From NCBI RefSeq assembly GCF_001469955.1, contig NZ_LOPU01000001.1, forward strand, positions 16,171 through 80,170: 64,000 bases of DNA, given 5' to 3'. This document shows, one piece after another, positions 1-7,617 of this stretch. The stretch's first letter is position 1. The number at the start of each line of letters is the position of its first letter. The notes beneath the pieces were generated by a model. It made no database searches, had not been told where the DNA came from, and saw nothing but the letters and a program-made list of their open reading frames with translations. This DNA comes from Haloprofundus marisrubri (GTDB lineage: Archaea > Halobacteriota > Halobacteria > Halobacteriales > Haloferacaceae). The position numbers and the translations under genes are program-made.

Positions 1-614
1 TTCGAGCCGAGTTCGAAGGCGAGGTCCTGCAGTTCGCGGTTGTCGGACTGCCGGTAGAGTTCACCGTCTTCGGCGTCGAAGCCGAGGGCGATGAGCGACA
101 GCAGGTAGTCGCGGGCGTGTTCGTCGATTTCGCCCCACGAGAGGCCGCGGGCCGAATGGGCTTCGAGGTCGGCGATGAGGCCGTAGGCGTCGCCGCCCTG
201 CTGTTGGTGCCAGATTATCTCGTCGAAGACGAGTTTGTGGCCGATATGGGGGTCGCCGGTCGGCATGAACCCCGACAAGACGGCGAAGTCGTCGCCGTTG
301 CGCATCGCGTCGGCCACCGGCCGATAATCGCGGTGGCCGAAGATGACGCCGCGGCGCATCAGGTAGTGGGGGTTAGGCACTTCGTCGAGCAGTTCGTCGA
401 ACTCCTCGATACCGAACTCCTCGAACAGTTTTCGATAATCGGAGACGGTCGACGAACCCCACGGGTCGAGCGCAACGTCGTCTGCTCCGGCGGTATCGGT
501 CTCTGCTTCGCCTCCATCCGTTCGTACTCGGCCGTCGTCGGTTCGCACTCTCGTCTCGGATGCCTCGGGCATCTCGGGCGTCTCCGTCGTCTCGGGGTCG
601 GTGTCGTGTGTCAT
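1..614 (-). CDS. trpS: Tryptophan--tRNA ligase, N-terminal part (cut by window edge)
   Basis: Class I aminoacyl-tRNA synthetase that charges tRNA(Trp) in the cytoplasm. The minus strand from the ATG at 612-614 reads an acidic, probably disordered leader of about 50 residues rich in T, E and D. The Rossmann-type catalytic core follows, with the class I signature seen as PTGDPHIGHK, then DEIIWHQQQGGDAYGLIADL and DAEDGELYRQSDNRELQDLA. The last match is typical of archaeal TrpS. The gene continues beyond base 1, so the KMSKS loop and anticodon domain are not visible. The divergent acidic N-terminus is common in haloarchaeal TrpS. It lies just downstream of endA on the same strand with a gap of 62 bases, a neighbour pair often seen in haloarchaea. 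Confidence 0.93.
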   Translation of the reverse strand, partial: MTHDTDPETTETPEMPEASETRVRTDDGRVRTDGGEAETDTAGADDVALDPWGSSTVSDYRKLFEEFGIEEFDELLDEVPNPHYLMRRGVIFGHRDYRPVADAMRNGDDFAVLSGFMPTGDPHIGHKLVFDEIIWHQQQGGDAYGLIADLEAHSARGLSWGEIDEHARDYLLSLIALGFDAEDGELYRQSDNRELQDLAFELGS

Positions 615-676
615 GGAAATGGAACTCGTGAATTTCGGTCGCAGTCGGTCACCGTCGGCGAAATCGACGTGCGGAA

Positions 677-1732
677 CTACGGCGTCAGCCGACCGACCGA
701 AAGCCAGTCTATGCCTTCGTTGGCGTCGGTTAGCGCAAAAACCATTCGTTTCCGGACCCCGCCGGCGAGGCGAACGTCCAAAGAGAGGTCCCGCGGCGCG
801 AACGAGTGGTCCGGTTGGACGACGCGGACGAGCGTCTCGGAGTGGCCGAGGTCCTCGACGGAGTCGACGCTCGCGTACGTCCGGAAGTCCGCACCGAACT
901 TGAAGCCAGTTTTGGGAACGACGTTGCGCTCGCGCAGGGCGTCGTAGACGCGGAGTCGGCGGTCGAACCGCTCGCCTTCGACCGCGCGGCCGCGTTCGAC
1001 GACGGCGGCGTGGTCGTCGTCGGTGCCGAACAAAAGCGCGCCGTCGGCGACGAGCGACGCCGATTCGAGCAGCGACAGTTGGACAACTCCCTCGATATCC
1101 GCGTCACGGCCCGAGAGCGGCTGGCCGTAGAAGCCGGACTCGAAGAGGTCTTCGGGTGCGTTCCAACAGACCGCCCGGTCGTCGAGGAGGTCACCCTCCA
1201 GATTCGTCGGTGGGTCGTACGCCGTCTCGCCGTCGTAACTGTACTCGCTCGCCTCCAGATACGTCAGTTCGCTCTCCTCGTCGACGACGGCGAAGACGTA
1301 GCCCGCCATCTCGGTGGCGGAGACGGACGCACGTTCGCCGACGACGCGGACGCAGTGTTCGACGACGCCGTCGTCGGCATCTTTGCCGCGCGGAAAGACG
1401 ACGAAGTCGCAGTCGGCAGCGTTCGCGGTGTCGGCGTCGACCCACGGTTCGCGGGCGGGCAGGAGGTAGAACCCGCGTTCGCGGAGGTCGGCGTAGACGA
1501 GGAACTGCAGTGCAAACCGTGGTTCGGCGTCGGTCGTCGAAACGAAGAAGTCGCGGAACCCGTCGCCGTCGACGCTGTCGAGGTCACCTCGGTAGAGGAG
1601 GTGTGCGGCTTCGACGGGCGCGAGGTCGATTTCGTTGCCTTCAACCGGCGCTCCGTAGCCGCGTGCATCGTGAAACTGCTGGCGGGCGTTCCCGCCGACA
1701 CGGACGGCGTCGTCGCGTGCGTGGCCATGCAT
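677..1732 (-). CDS. endA: tRNA-splicing endonuclease, two-repeat archaeal type
   Basis: Cuts introns out of pre-tRNA (and rRNA) at bulge-helix-bulge sites. At 351 residues it is about twice the size of the methanogen single-repeat enzyme, as expected for the halobacterial alpha-2 form in which two repeats are fused and only the C-terminal repeat is catalytic. The C-terminal half shows the triad in order: Tyr286 in DFRTY, His297 in LGHSETLV and Lys328 in GVRKRMVFAL. Their spacing of 11 and 31 closely matches the classical archaeal enzyme. The N-terminal repeat lacks an evident triad. The start ATG at 1730-1732 gives the usual short lead-in before the VRVGGNARQ segment. It lies upstream of trpS on the same strand. 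Family knowledge: haloarchaeal tRNA(Trp) precursors carry an intron, so trpS next to endA is functionally suggestive but not proof of coupling. Confidence 0.95.
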   Translation of the reverse strand: MHGHARDDAVRVGGNARQQFHDARGYGAPVEGNEIDLAPVEAAHLLYRGDLDSVDGDGFRDFFVSTTDAEPRFALQFLVYADLRERGFYLLPAREPWVDADTANAADCDFVVFPRGKDADDGVVEHCVRVVGERASVSATEMAGYVFAVVDEESELTYLEASEYSYDGETAYDPPTNLEGDLLDDRAVCWNAPEDLFESGFYGQPLSGRDADIEGVVQLSLLESASLVADGALLFGTDDDHAAVVERGRAVEGERFDRRLRVYDALRERNVVPKTGFKFGADFRTYASVDSVEDLGHSETLVRVVQPDHSFAPRDLSLDVRLAGGVRKRMVFALTDANEGIDWLSVGRLTP

Positions 1733-1873
1733 ACGCTATGGGGCGCGGAGGGACGACATAGTTTCTGCGGTCGCACACCGACGCTCGCATACGATTACCG
1801 ACCACTGTTTGCAGTCAGTTGCCAACAATCGTGTAGGACCGACTGTCGACCGTCGTCGACGTTTGCCCCTCGG

Positions 1874-2620
1874 TCACTCCGAGTGAAACGCGTCGCAAGT
1901 ACCGTCGAGACAGCGTCGGCCGCGCGCCGTCTCGAAAATCGGGAGGCCACAGTCGCAGTCGTCGACGACGACGCCCGCTGGAATCGTGAACGCGGTGTCA
2001 CAGGCGGGGTAGCCGTCACAGCCTGCGAGAAGCGGGCCGCCACCCGCCCGTCGAACTCTAAGGTCCGACCCGCAGTCCGGACAGGTCCACTCACGGTCGA
2101 ACGCTTCGCGCACGAGGTCGTCGAGCGACTCACAGGAGTAGTCGATACAGCACTCGAAGACCCGGCCGCGTTCGACGCGCATCAGCGGCAGGCCGCAGTC
2201 GTCGCACGTCTCGTCGAGGACCGCCGCACCTGCGGGTAGCGAGTACGACGCCTCACAGTCGAGACACCGAACGTCGCCGCCGGTTCGGACGAGCGCGCCG
2301 CCGCAGTCGGGGCAGTCGCCGACCGGAACGCCCGCCGACGTGGCGGGGTAACTCGCGTGTCCGGTCGCCGCGTTCGAGACGACGCGGAGCGTCTGGTCGG
2401 TGGTTCGGGCGGTGACGGCGAATCCGGAGTCGTCGGCTTCGACGGTGACCGAGTCGGCGCGGGTGAGCCACGCCACCGGTTGATAGCCGTCGGCGTCGTG
2501 GACGAGCACCGTGCCGTCGGGTTTCACGACCACGACGACGTGCCCCCGCTGGGTCTGCTCGCGTGCGCCCTCGAACGTCGTGGTACAGTCGCCGGCGAAG
2601 AGTCGTATCTCCTCGGACAT
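1874..2620 (-). CDS. Multi zinc-ribbon protein (topoisomerase-type C4 fingers) with NucS-like N-terminus
   Basis: A protein of about 248 residues if it starts at the ATG at 2618-2620 (MSEEIRLFAG). An in-frame ATG 21 bases further upstream (2641) is possible. Residues 1-95 (IRLFAGDCTTTFEG, GHVVVVVKPDGTVLVHD, YQPVAWL) resemble the N-terminal DNA-binding domain of NucS/DUF91 endonucleases. The rest is a string of Cys-pair ribbons: CPDCGG, CLDCEA, CDDCGLPLM, CCIDYSC, CPDCGSDL, CDGYPACD and CDCGLP, ending CLDGTC. These look like the C4 fingers at the C-terminus of type IA topoisomerases. No NucS nuclease domain is visible, so the protein more likely binds nucleic acid than cuts it. Fold assignment is by motif reading. 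It is transcribed alone, divergent from the ABC operon. Confidence 0.8.
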   Translation of the reverse strand: MSEEIRLFAGDCTTTFEGAREQTQRGHVVVVVKPDGTVLVHDADGYQPVAWLTRADSVTVEADDSGFAVTARTTDQTLRVVSNAATGHASYPATSAGVPVGDCPDCGGALVRTGGDVRCLDCEASYSLPAGAAVLDETCDDCGLPLMRVERGRVFECCIDYSCESLDDLVREAFDREWTCPDCGSDLRVRRAGGGPLLAGCDGYPACDTAFTIPAGVVVDDCDCGLPIFETARGRRCLDGTCDAFHSE

Positions 2621-2739
2621 ACGCCGGGGTGGTCCCGTCATCGGATTTGAACGCTCGGCCCTCCACGCCGAGTTCACCATCTCAAAACTGTGAAAACGAA
2701 TCATTCATCTATTCATAGAGTGTAGTCGGAGTGATAGCT

Positions 2740-3783
2740 ATGCCAGCCATCGAACTACGCGGCCTGACGAAGCGGTACGGGAGTCGGCGGCGACTTCCGG
2801 GACGCGGGCGACGCAGGAAGCGAGAAGGGGACAAAGAGGAGACAGGCGGAACGCTCGCCGTCGACGACCTCTCGTTCAGCGTCGAATCCGGAGAGGTGTT
2901 CGGCTACCTCGGGCCGAACGGGGCCGGGAAGACGACCACCATCCGGACGCTACTGGGCTTTCTGTCGCCCACTTCGGGGTCGGCGTCGGTGTTGGGTGCG
3001 GATGTGAGCGACGAGACGGCGCTCTTGGACGTCAAACGTCGAATCGGCTACCTGCCGAGCGAAGTCGAGTACGACCCCGGCGCGACCGGACGCGAAATCA
3101 TCGACTACCACGCGGCGCTGAAAGGCGACGTTCGCAGCGACGAACTCCTCGAACTGTTCGACGCGCCCGTCGACCGTCGCGTTTCGGAGTACTCGACGGG
3201 CAACAAGCGCAAACTCGGCCTCGTGCTGGCGTTCATGCACGACCCCGAACTCGTCGTGATGGACGAACCGACCTCGGGGTTGGACCCGCTGATGCAGGAG
3301 CGCTTCTACGACTTCCTCGCCGACGAGAAGACGCGCGGCGTCACCGTGTTCTTCTCCTCGCACGTGCTCGCGGAGGTTCGCCGCGTCTGCGACCGAGTCG
3401 GCATCCTCCGCGAGGGACGACTCGTCGCGCTCGAAGACGTGGAGACGCTCCTCGACCGCAGCGGCAAACGCGTCAGAGTCCGAACCCTCGACCCGCTCGG
3501 CGCGGGCGACTTTGCAGTCGACGGCGTCCACGACCGAGAGCAGTACGGCGAGGCGGAACTGGCGTTCACCTTCACCGGCGAGTACGACGCGCTCGTTTCG
3601 GAACTCAGCCGTCATTCGGTCGTCGACATCGACGTCCGCGAAGCGCCGCTCGAAGACGTGTTCATGCGTTTCTACGGCGACATCGACCCCGATACCGACA
3701 CCAGCGCTGATGCGCTGGCGGACGAATCGGCCGATGCCCGCAGTCCGCAGACTGCGACGACCGGAGGTGACCTCGATGGCTGA
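2740..3783 (+). CDS. ABC transporter ATP-binding protein (ABC-2 exporter type)
   Basis: Nucleotide-binding subunit of an ABC-2 family exporter that would pair with the permease directly downstream. Walker A is GPNGAGKTT, the signature loop reads EYSTGNKRKLGLVLAF, Walker B is LVVMDEPTSGLDPL and the switch His is in FFSSHVLAEV. The C-terminal 100 residues after the NBD form the extra domain common in ABC-2 drug or bacteriocin exporters. An unusual Arg/Lys-rich insert (about residues 13-35, containing RRRLPGRGRRRKREGDKEE) sits between the first two strands. The ATG at 2740 is chosen over the GTG at 2731. A TATA-like ctattcat lies about 28 bases upstream, fitting a leaderless message. The stop overlaps the start of the permease gene. 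The substrate cannot be told from sequence. Confidence 0.92.
   Translation: MPAIELRGLTKRYGSRRRLPGRGRRRKREGDKEETGGTLAVDDLSFSVESGEVFGYLGPNGAGKTTTIRTLLGFLSPTSGSASVLGADVSDETALLDVKRRIGYLPSEVEYDPGATGREIIDYHAALKGDVRSDELLELFDAPVDRRVSEYSTGNKRKLGLVLAFMHDPELVVMDEPTSGLDPLMQERFYDFLADEKTRGVTVFFSSHVLAEVRRVCDRVGILREGRLVALEDVETLLDRSGKRVRVRTLDPLGAGDFAVDGVHDREQYGEAELAFTFTGEYDALVSELSRHSVVDIDVREAPLEDVFMRFYGDIDPDTDTSADALADESADARSPQTATTGGDLDG
3763..3770 (+). promoter_or_regulatory. Strong Shine-Dalgarno GGAGGTGA before the ABC permease
   Basis: GGAGGTGA, five bases before the ATG at 3776, is a full match to the anti-SD at the 3' end of archaeal 16S rRNA. It lies inside the end of the ATPase gene. It fixes the permease start and indicates internal initiation on a polycistronic mRNA. 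Confidence 0.85.
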
Positions 3784-4651
3784 GTCGGTCGGCGACTCCG
3801 AGCGAGGCGTGGCCACGGGCGAACGACCGGCAGGCAAACAATCTGCGAGCGGGAACCGCCTTCTCGCGGTCGTCCGCTACGAAGCGGGGCGGAAAGTTCG
3901 CGGGAGTCTCGCGCTCTCGGCGCTTCTGACCGTGCTGACTGTGATGTACGTCGGTCTCTACCCCTCCATCACCGCGTCGGGCGTCGACCTCGATGCTTAC
4001 ATCCAGTCGCTGCCGCCGGCGTTTCAGGAGGCGTTCGGCGTGTCGACGCTCAGCACCATCGAGGGCTTTCTCGCCGTCGAACTGTACCAGTTCGCGTGGG
4101 TGCTGCTTCTCGGCGTCTACTTCGCCTACAGCGCGGCGTCGCTCGTCGCCGACGACGTCGAACACGACCGGATGGACCTGCTGCTGTCGACGCCGACGCC
4201 GCGCGGCACCGTCGTCGTCGGGAAGTTCCTCTCGATGCTCGTGCCGATTGTCGTCGTCAACGCCGTCGTTTTCGTGGCCGTACTCGTCTCGACGACGCTC
4301 ATCGACGAACCCGTCGCACTGGTGGACCTGTTGGCCGCACACGCACTGTCGATACCGTATCTGCTCGCCTGCTCGGCGCTCGGACTGCTGCTGTCGGTGA
4401 CGCTGGATAGGGCAAGTATCGCCCAGCGCGGCGCTATCGGCGTCGTGTTCGGTCTCTTCCTCTTGGAGACGGTCACCGCCAACACCGACTTCGAGTGGGT
4501 CGGTGCGCTCGCACCGACGCGGTACTACGACCCGACGGCGGTGCTCGTCGACGGCGAGTACGGCCTCGTCGGTGCGACGATACTGTTCGGAGCGACGGTC
4601 GTTCTCGTCGCCGTGGCGCGGGCGTGGTTCCAGCGGAGGGACCTCGCGTGA
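3776..4651 (+). CDS. ABC-2 type transporter permease
   Basis: Membrane subunit of the exporter, 291 residues from the ATG at 3776, placed by a perfect Shine-Dalgarno site. It overlaps the ATPase gene by 8 bases. After a hydrophilic N-terminus (about 30 residues) there are about six hydrophobic segments: SLALSALLTVLTVMYVGLY, the EGFLAVELYQFAWVLLLGVY region, a segment around MLVPIVVVNAVVFVAVLV, LLAAHALSIPYLLACSALG, IGVVFGLFLLETVTA and TILFGATVVLVAVARAWF. The cytoplasmic motif DVEHDRMDLLLSTPTPRG is typical of ABC-2 permeases of the NatB/YfiM type, where membrane-proximal STP residues are conserved. With its ATPase and the TetR gene it forms a compact self-regulated export unit. Confidence 0.9.
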   Translation: MAESVGDSERGVATGERPAGKQSASGNRLLAVVRYEAGRKVRGSLALSALLTVLTVMYVGLYPSITASGVDLDAYIQSLPPAFQEAFGVSTLSTIEGFLAVELYQFAWVLLLGVYFAYSAASLVADDVEHDRMDLLLSTPTPRGTVVVGKFLSMLVPIVVVNAVVFVAVLVSTTLIDEPVALVDLLAAHALSIPYLLACSALGLLLSVTLDRASIAQRGAIGVVFGLFLLETVTANTDFEWVGALAPTRYYDPTAVLVDGEYGLVGATILFGATVVLVAVARAWFQRRDLA

Positions 4652-4688
4652 GTTCGAGGAGAGAAGAAAACGGGGCGGGGGCGACGCG

Positions 4689-5288
4689 ATGAGGGGCTTC
4701 ACCGACGCCGAGCGCGAACGAATCGAGCGGGAACTCGTCGACGTCGGCCGTGAACTGTTCGCGCAGTACGGCCTCTCGAAGACGACCATCGCCGACCTCA
4801 CGGAGCCGGTCGGTGTCGCGCCGAGCACGTTCTACCAGTTCTTCGACTCGAAAGAAGCACTCTACCTGCACATCCTCGAAGGCGAGGGAGAACGACTCGT
4901 CGCCAGACTCCACGAGTCGCTCGCGGACGTCGACGACGCCGAAACCGGGATTCGGACGCTGCTCGACGTCGTCATGGGAGAACTGGAGACGAACCCGCTG
5001 ATTCGAGCGCTCGTGAGCGCGGACGAACTCGGTCACCTGCAGTCGCAGTTCACCGACGCCGAGGCCGCCGACGCCCGCGCGCAGAAGACGGCGTTACTGG
5101 AGTCGTTTCTCGACCAGTGGGAGGAAACCGGCCTGTTAGCAGACGAAGGTCCGAGCGTCGTCGCCGACGTACTCCGCGCGGCGACGTTCGTGACGCTGTA
5201 CCGCGAGGAGTTCGACGACTACGGCCGCGTCCGCGACGCTCTCGTCGACGTCGTCGCCGTCGGCGTCACTGCCGACCGAAGCGACTGA
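4689..5288 (+). CDS. TetR/AcrR family transcriptional regulator
   Basis: A 199-residue regulator. The N-terminal helix-turn-helix (about residues 10-55) reads RELFAQYGLSKTTIADLTEPVGVAPSTFYQFFDSKEALY, a textbook TetR DNA-binding domain. The rest is a helical ligand and dimer domain without a recognisable ligand signature. The ATG at 4689 lies 37 bases after the permease stop on the same strand, so it is probably the last gene of the exporter operon and may repress it in response to an exported compound (inference from context). Longer in-frame extensions upstream overlap the permease and are not supported. Confidence 0.92.
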   Translation: MRGFTDAERERIERELVDVGRELFAQYGLSKTTIADLTEPVGVAPSTFYQFFDSKEALYLHILEGEGERLVARLHESLADVDDAETGIRTLLDVVMGELETNPLIRALVSADELGHLQSQFTDAEAADARAQKTALLESFLDQWEETGLLADEGPSVVADVLRAATFVTLYREEFDDYGRVRDALVDVVAVGVTADRSD

Positions 5289-5350
5289 GAGGCACAAACG
5301 GACGGTTTCACGTTCGTACTCGCACCCGCGTTCACGCTCACTGGCAGGTC

Positions 5351-6646
5351 TCACCTGCGGCGCAACGCCCCGGCGACCACCAAGAGCGCAGCGAGTGCAA
5401 CACCGACACCGAATCCGGGGACCGGGGTCGAACTGGAGTCGTCGCCGTCGAGGTTACCGTTCGGAATCTGCTTGCCGGTGACGGTGACCGTCGCCGACTG
5501 CTCGTCGGCCCGGGCAGTGTGGGTGCCGGTTGCGAGAATCGTTCGGGTGAACTGGACCGTCGCGGTACCGTTCGCCGGAACGGTCACCGTCTGTACGTCG
5601 GCGACTTCCCCGAACATCCACAGTCGAACGGTGTAGTTGGCGGCCTCGTCCTGCGTGTTGGTCACCGTCGCCGTGAGCGTCACCGGCGACCCGGTCGGAA
5701 CGGTCGACCGGTTCGGCGAGAGGTCCGTCACCGCGATGGTTCCGGGTGGGAGTCCACTCACCTCAGTCGTCGTTGTCGTCTGTGACTCTGTCTCCGTTGT
5801 GTCACTGTTTCCTCCGGTCGTCGGGTCGTCGGTCTCCGTGGGTGTCGAATCCGGTGTCTCAGTGGGAGTGTCGGTCGGCGTCGAAGTTGGAGTGTCGGTC
5901 GGTGTCGACGTCGGAGCGTCTGTCGGCGTCGACGTCGGAGTGTCTGTCGGCGTCGACGTCGGTGTCTCGGTCGGTGTCGACGTCGGTGTCTCGGTGGGGG
6001 TGTCCGTCGGTGTGGAGGTCGCTGTCTCTACAGGGGTGCTCTCGGATTCCGTCTCGTCCTCGGACTCCGACACGGCTGAGTCGGATTTGTCGGATTCGTC
6101 GTCGCTATCCGGGTTTCCAGCGTCTTCCGGCGGCCCATTACCCCCGTTTCCAGCATCCTCCGGTGGACCGTTCCCTTCGTCGCCGGCACCCTCTGGTGGC
6201 CCGTTACCTTCGCCAGCGTCCTCCGGTGGGCCACCAGTCCCGTCGGCCTCCCCATCGCCGTCGTCTTCTTCGCCTTCTTCGTCGCCGTTTTCACTGTCGC
6301 CATCATCGTCGTCATCCTCGTCTTCGCCGCCCTCGCCCTCGTCGTCTTCGTCGTCTTCGTCGTCTTCGTCATAACCCTCGGCGTCATCGTCTTCGTCGCC
6401 CTCCTCATCGCTCTCGCCTTCGTCATCTTCGTCTTCACTGTCGCCATCATCGTCTTCCTCCTCTTCCTCCTCTTCCTCCTCGTCCTCTTCGTCCTCTTCG
6501 TCGTCTTCTTCCTCGTCACCGACCTGCTGGAACGTCGGGCCGTCCGTGTCGGAGACGGTCGCGGCCGTCGACACTGCGGGTGAGAGCGAGACGGTCAGAC
6601 AGAGCAGCACGACGAGACAGACCGTTTTGAGACGTGTTCGTGTCAT
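5351..6646 (-). CDS. Secreted acidic Thr/Pro-rich surface protein with PGF-CTERM anchor
   Basis: 431 residues from the ATG at 6644-6646. Order of parts: signal peptide (MTRTRLKTVCLVVLLCLTVS then AVSTAA); a very acidic block of Glu/Asp with interspersed Gly/Ser; a repeat block of the type GNGPPEDAGN; a Thr/Pro stalk built of TPTDTPTSTP units; a beta-sandwich domain of about 90 residues (IAVTDLSPNRSTVPTGSPVT through QSATVTVTG, CARDB-like); and a C-terminus PVPGFGVGVALAALLVVAGA followed by Arg residues. The last part is the PGF-CTERM sorting signal processed by archaeosortase ArtA and linked to lipid. The Thr stalk is a likely O-glycosylation zone, as in the halobacterial S-layer glycoprotein. 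The beta domain may bind or scaffold. Function unknown; cell-surface location is well supported. A longer in-frame start near 6871 would put residues before the signal peptide and is rejected. Confidence 0.85.
   Translation of the reverse strand: MTRTRLKTVCLVVLLCLTVSLSPAVSTAATVSDTDGPTFQQVGDEEEDDEEDEEDEEEEEEEEEDDDGDSEDEDDEGESDEEGDEDDDAEGYDEDDEDDEDDEGEGGEDEDDDDDGDSENGDEEGEEDDGDGEADGTGGPPEDAGEGNGPPEGAGDEGNGPPEDAGNGGNGPPEDAGNPDSDDESDKSDSAVSESEDETESESTPVETATSTPTDTPTETPTSTPTETPTSTPTDTPTSTPTDAPTSTPTDTPTSTPTDTPTETPDSTPTETDDPTTGGNSDTTETESQTTTTTEVSGLPPGTIAVTDLSPNRSTVPTGSPVTLTATVTNTQDEAANYTVRLWMFGEVADVQTVTVPANGTATVQFTRTILATGTHTARADEQSATVTVTGKQIPNGNLDGDDSSSTPVPGFGVGVALAALLVVAGALRRR
5838..6033 (-). repeat. 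In-gene tandem repeats coding Thr/Pro units
   Basis: Imperfect units built from 12- and 24-base blocks (gtcggcgtcgacgtcggagt type on the plus strand) encode TPTDTPTSTP-like residues in the surface protein. Length of such arrays commonly varies by slippage. Confidence 0.8.
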
Positions 6647-6915
6647 AGGTGGGGGAACGCGGTGGCTCGGTACGGGTCGCCGTACCGGCCGGTCGTCGAC
6701 TGCCGGACCCACCGCCGGAGCGGGCTTTGTTATGGGCATCCCCACACCGTTTCTTCGACACTGATATGCTACGGAGAGCGCTTCTTTCCGCCCTTTACGG
6801 GTTTTCAGCAGCCGAATTATAAATGAGAAATACTGTCCAATGAAAACGAACGAGTAACCGCGGCTTAGCACGGTTCTCCCCGCAGAACTATCCGTTCGGC
6901 CCGTGAGTGAGCGGT

Positions 6916-7572
6916 ATGGATGCGGTCCTATTCGACATGGATGGAGTCATCGTCGACTCCGAGGAGTTCTGGCACGAAATCGAGGACGAGATTATCTTCG
7001 CCGACGTCGTCGCCGGCACGCCACCGGCCCGCGACGAGATTACGGGGATGAACTACCGCGAGATTTACGACTACCTCGCCGCCGAGTACGAGGTCACCGT
7101 CGAAAAGGACGAGTTCATCGCCATCTATCAGGACGCCGCCGAGGAGATTTACACCGAGAACGTCTCCGTGATGCCGCAGTTCGACGCCCTCCTCGACACG
7201 CTTCGGGACCGCGGCGTGACCATCGCAATCGTCTCCTCCTCGCCGCAGTCGTGGATTGCGATGGTGCGAGAACGCTTCGGTCTCGACCCGCTCGATTTGG
7301 TACTGAGCGCCGAGGACATCGACGGCCCCGGCAAACCCGAACCCGCCGTCTACGAAGCCGCCGCCGAGAAACTGGGCCTCGACCCCGAAGACTGCGTCGT
7401 CGTCGAGGACTCGACGAACGGAACCCAGTCGGCGCACCGCGCCGGCACCTACGTCGTCGGCTACCGAACGGAGACGAACGCTGAAACGGACCTCTCGGCG
7501 GCGGATACGGTAGTCGAGGGACCGACCGAACTCAGAAAGGAGTTGCTCGCGCAGACCGAGTCGGCGCGCTGA
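6916..7572 (+). CDS. HAD-superfamily phosphatase, beta-phosphoglucomutase/GPH-like
   Basis: A 218-residue haloacid dehalogenase-fold hydrolase. Motif I FDMDGVIVDS carries the nucleophile Asp and acid/base Asp. Motif II is IVSSSPQSW. Motif III Lys is in GPGKPEPAVYEAA, and motif IV is CVVVEDSTNGTQSAHRAG. The alpha-helical cap between residues 15 and 85 marks subfamily I, the group with phosphoglycolate phosphatases and beta-phosphoglucomutases, so the substrate is probably a small sugar phosphate or 2-phosphoglycolate. ATG at 6916 is used; GTG at 6907 in frame would add three residues. Monocistronic, convergent with the helicase gene. Confidence 0.88.
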   Translation: MDAVLFDMDGVIVDSEEFWHEIEDEIIFADVVAGTPPARDEITGMNYREIYDYLAAEYEVTVEKDEFIAIYQDAAEEIYTENVSVMPQFDALLDTLRDRGVTIAIVSSSPQSWIAMVRERFGLDPLDLVLSAEDIDGPGKPEPAVYEAAAEKLGLDPEDCVVVEDSTNGTQSAHRAGTYVVGYRTETNAETDLSAADTVVEGPTELRKELLAQTESAR

Positions 7573-7617
7573 AGAGACGAAGAGAAGCGAAAACCAGCGA
7601 GCAAAGAGAGAAGAAGG

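Noticed and set aside
806..2239. 477-residue plus-strand open frame across endA and the zinc-ribbon gene
   Set aside because: Spans two real minus-strand genes and the gap between them; no motif.
5838..6520. Possible CRISPR-like or minisatellite array
   Set aside because: Repeats are in frame, without regular unique spacers, and encode Thr/Pro and acidic stretches of a surface protein.
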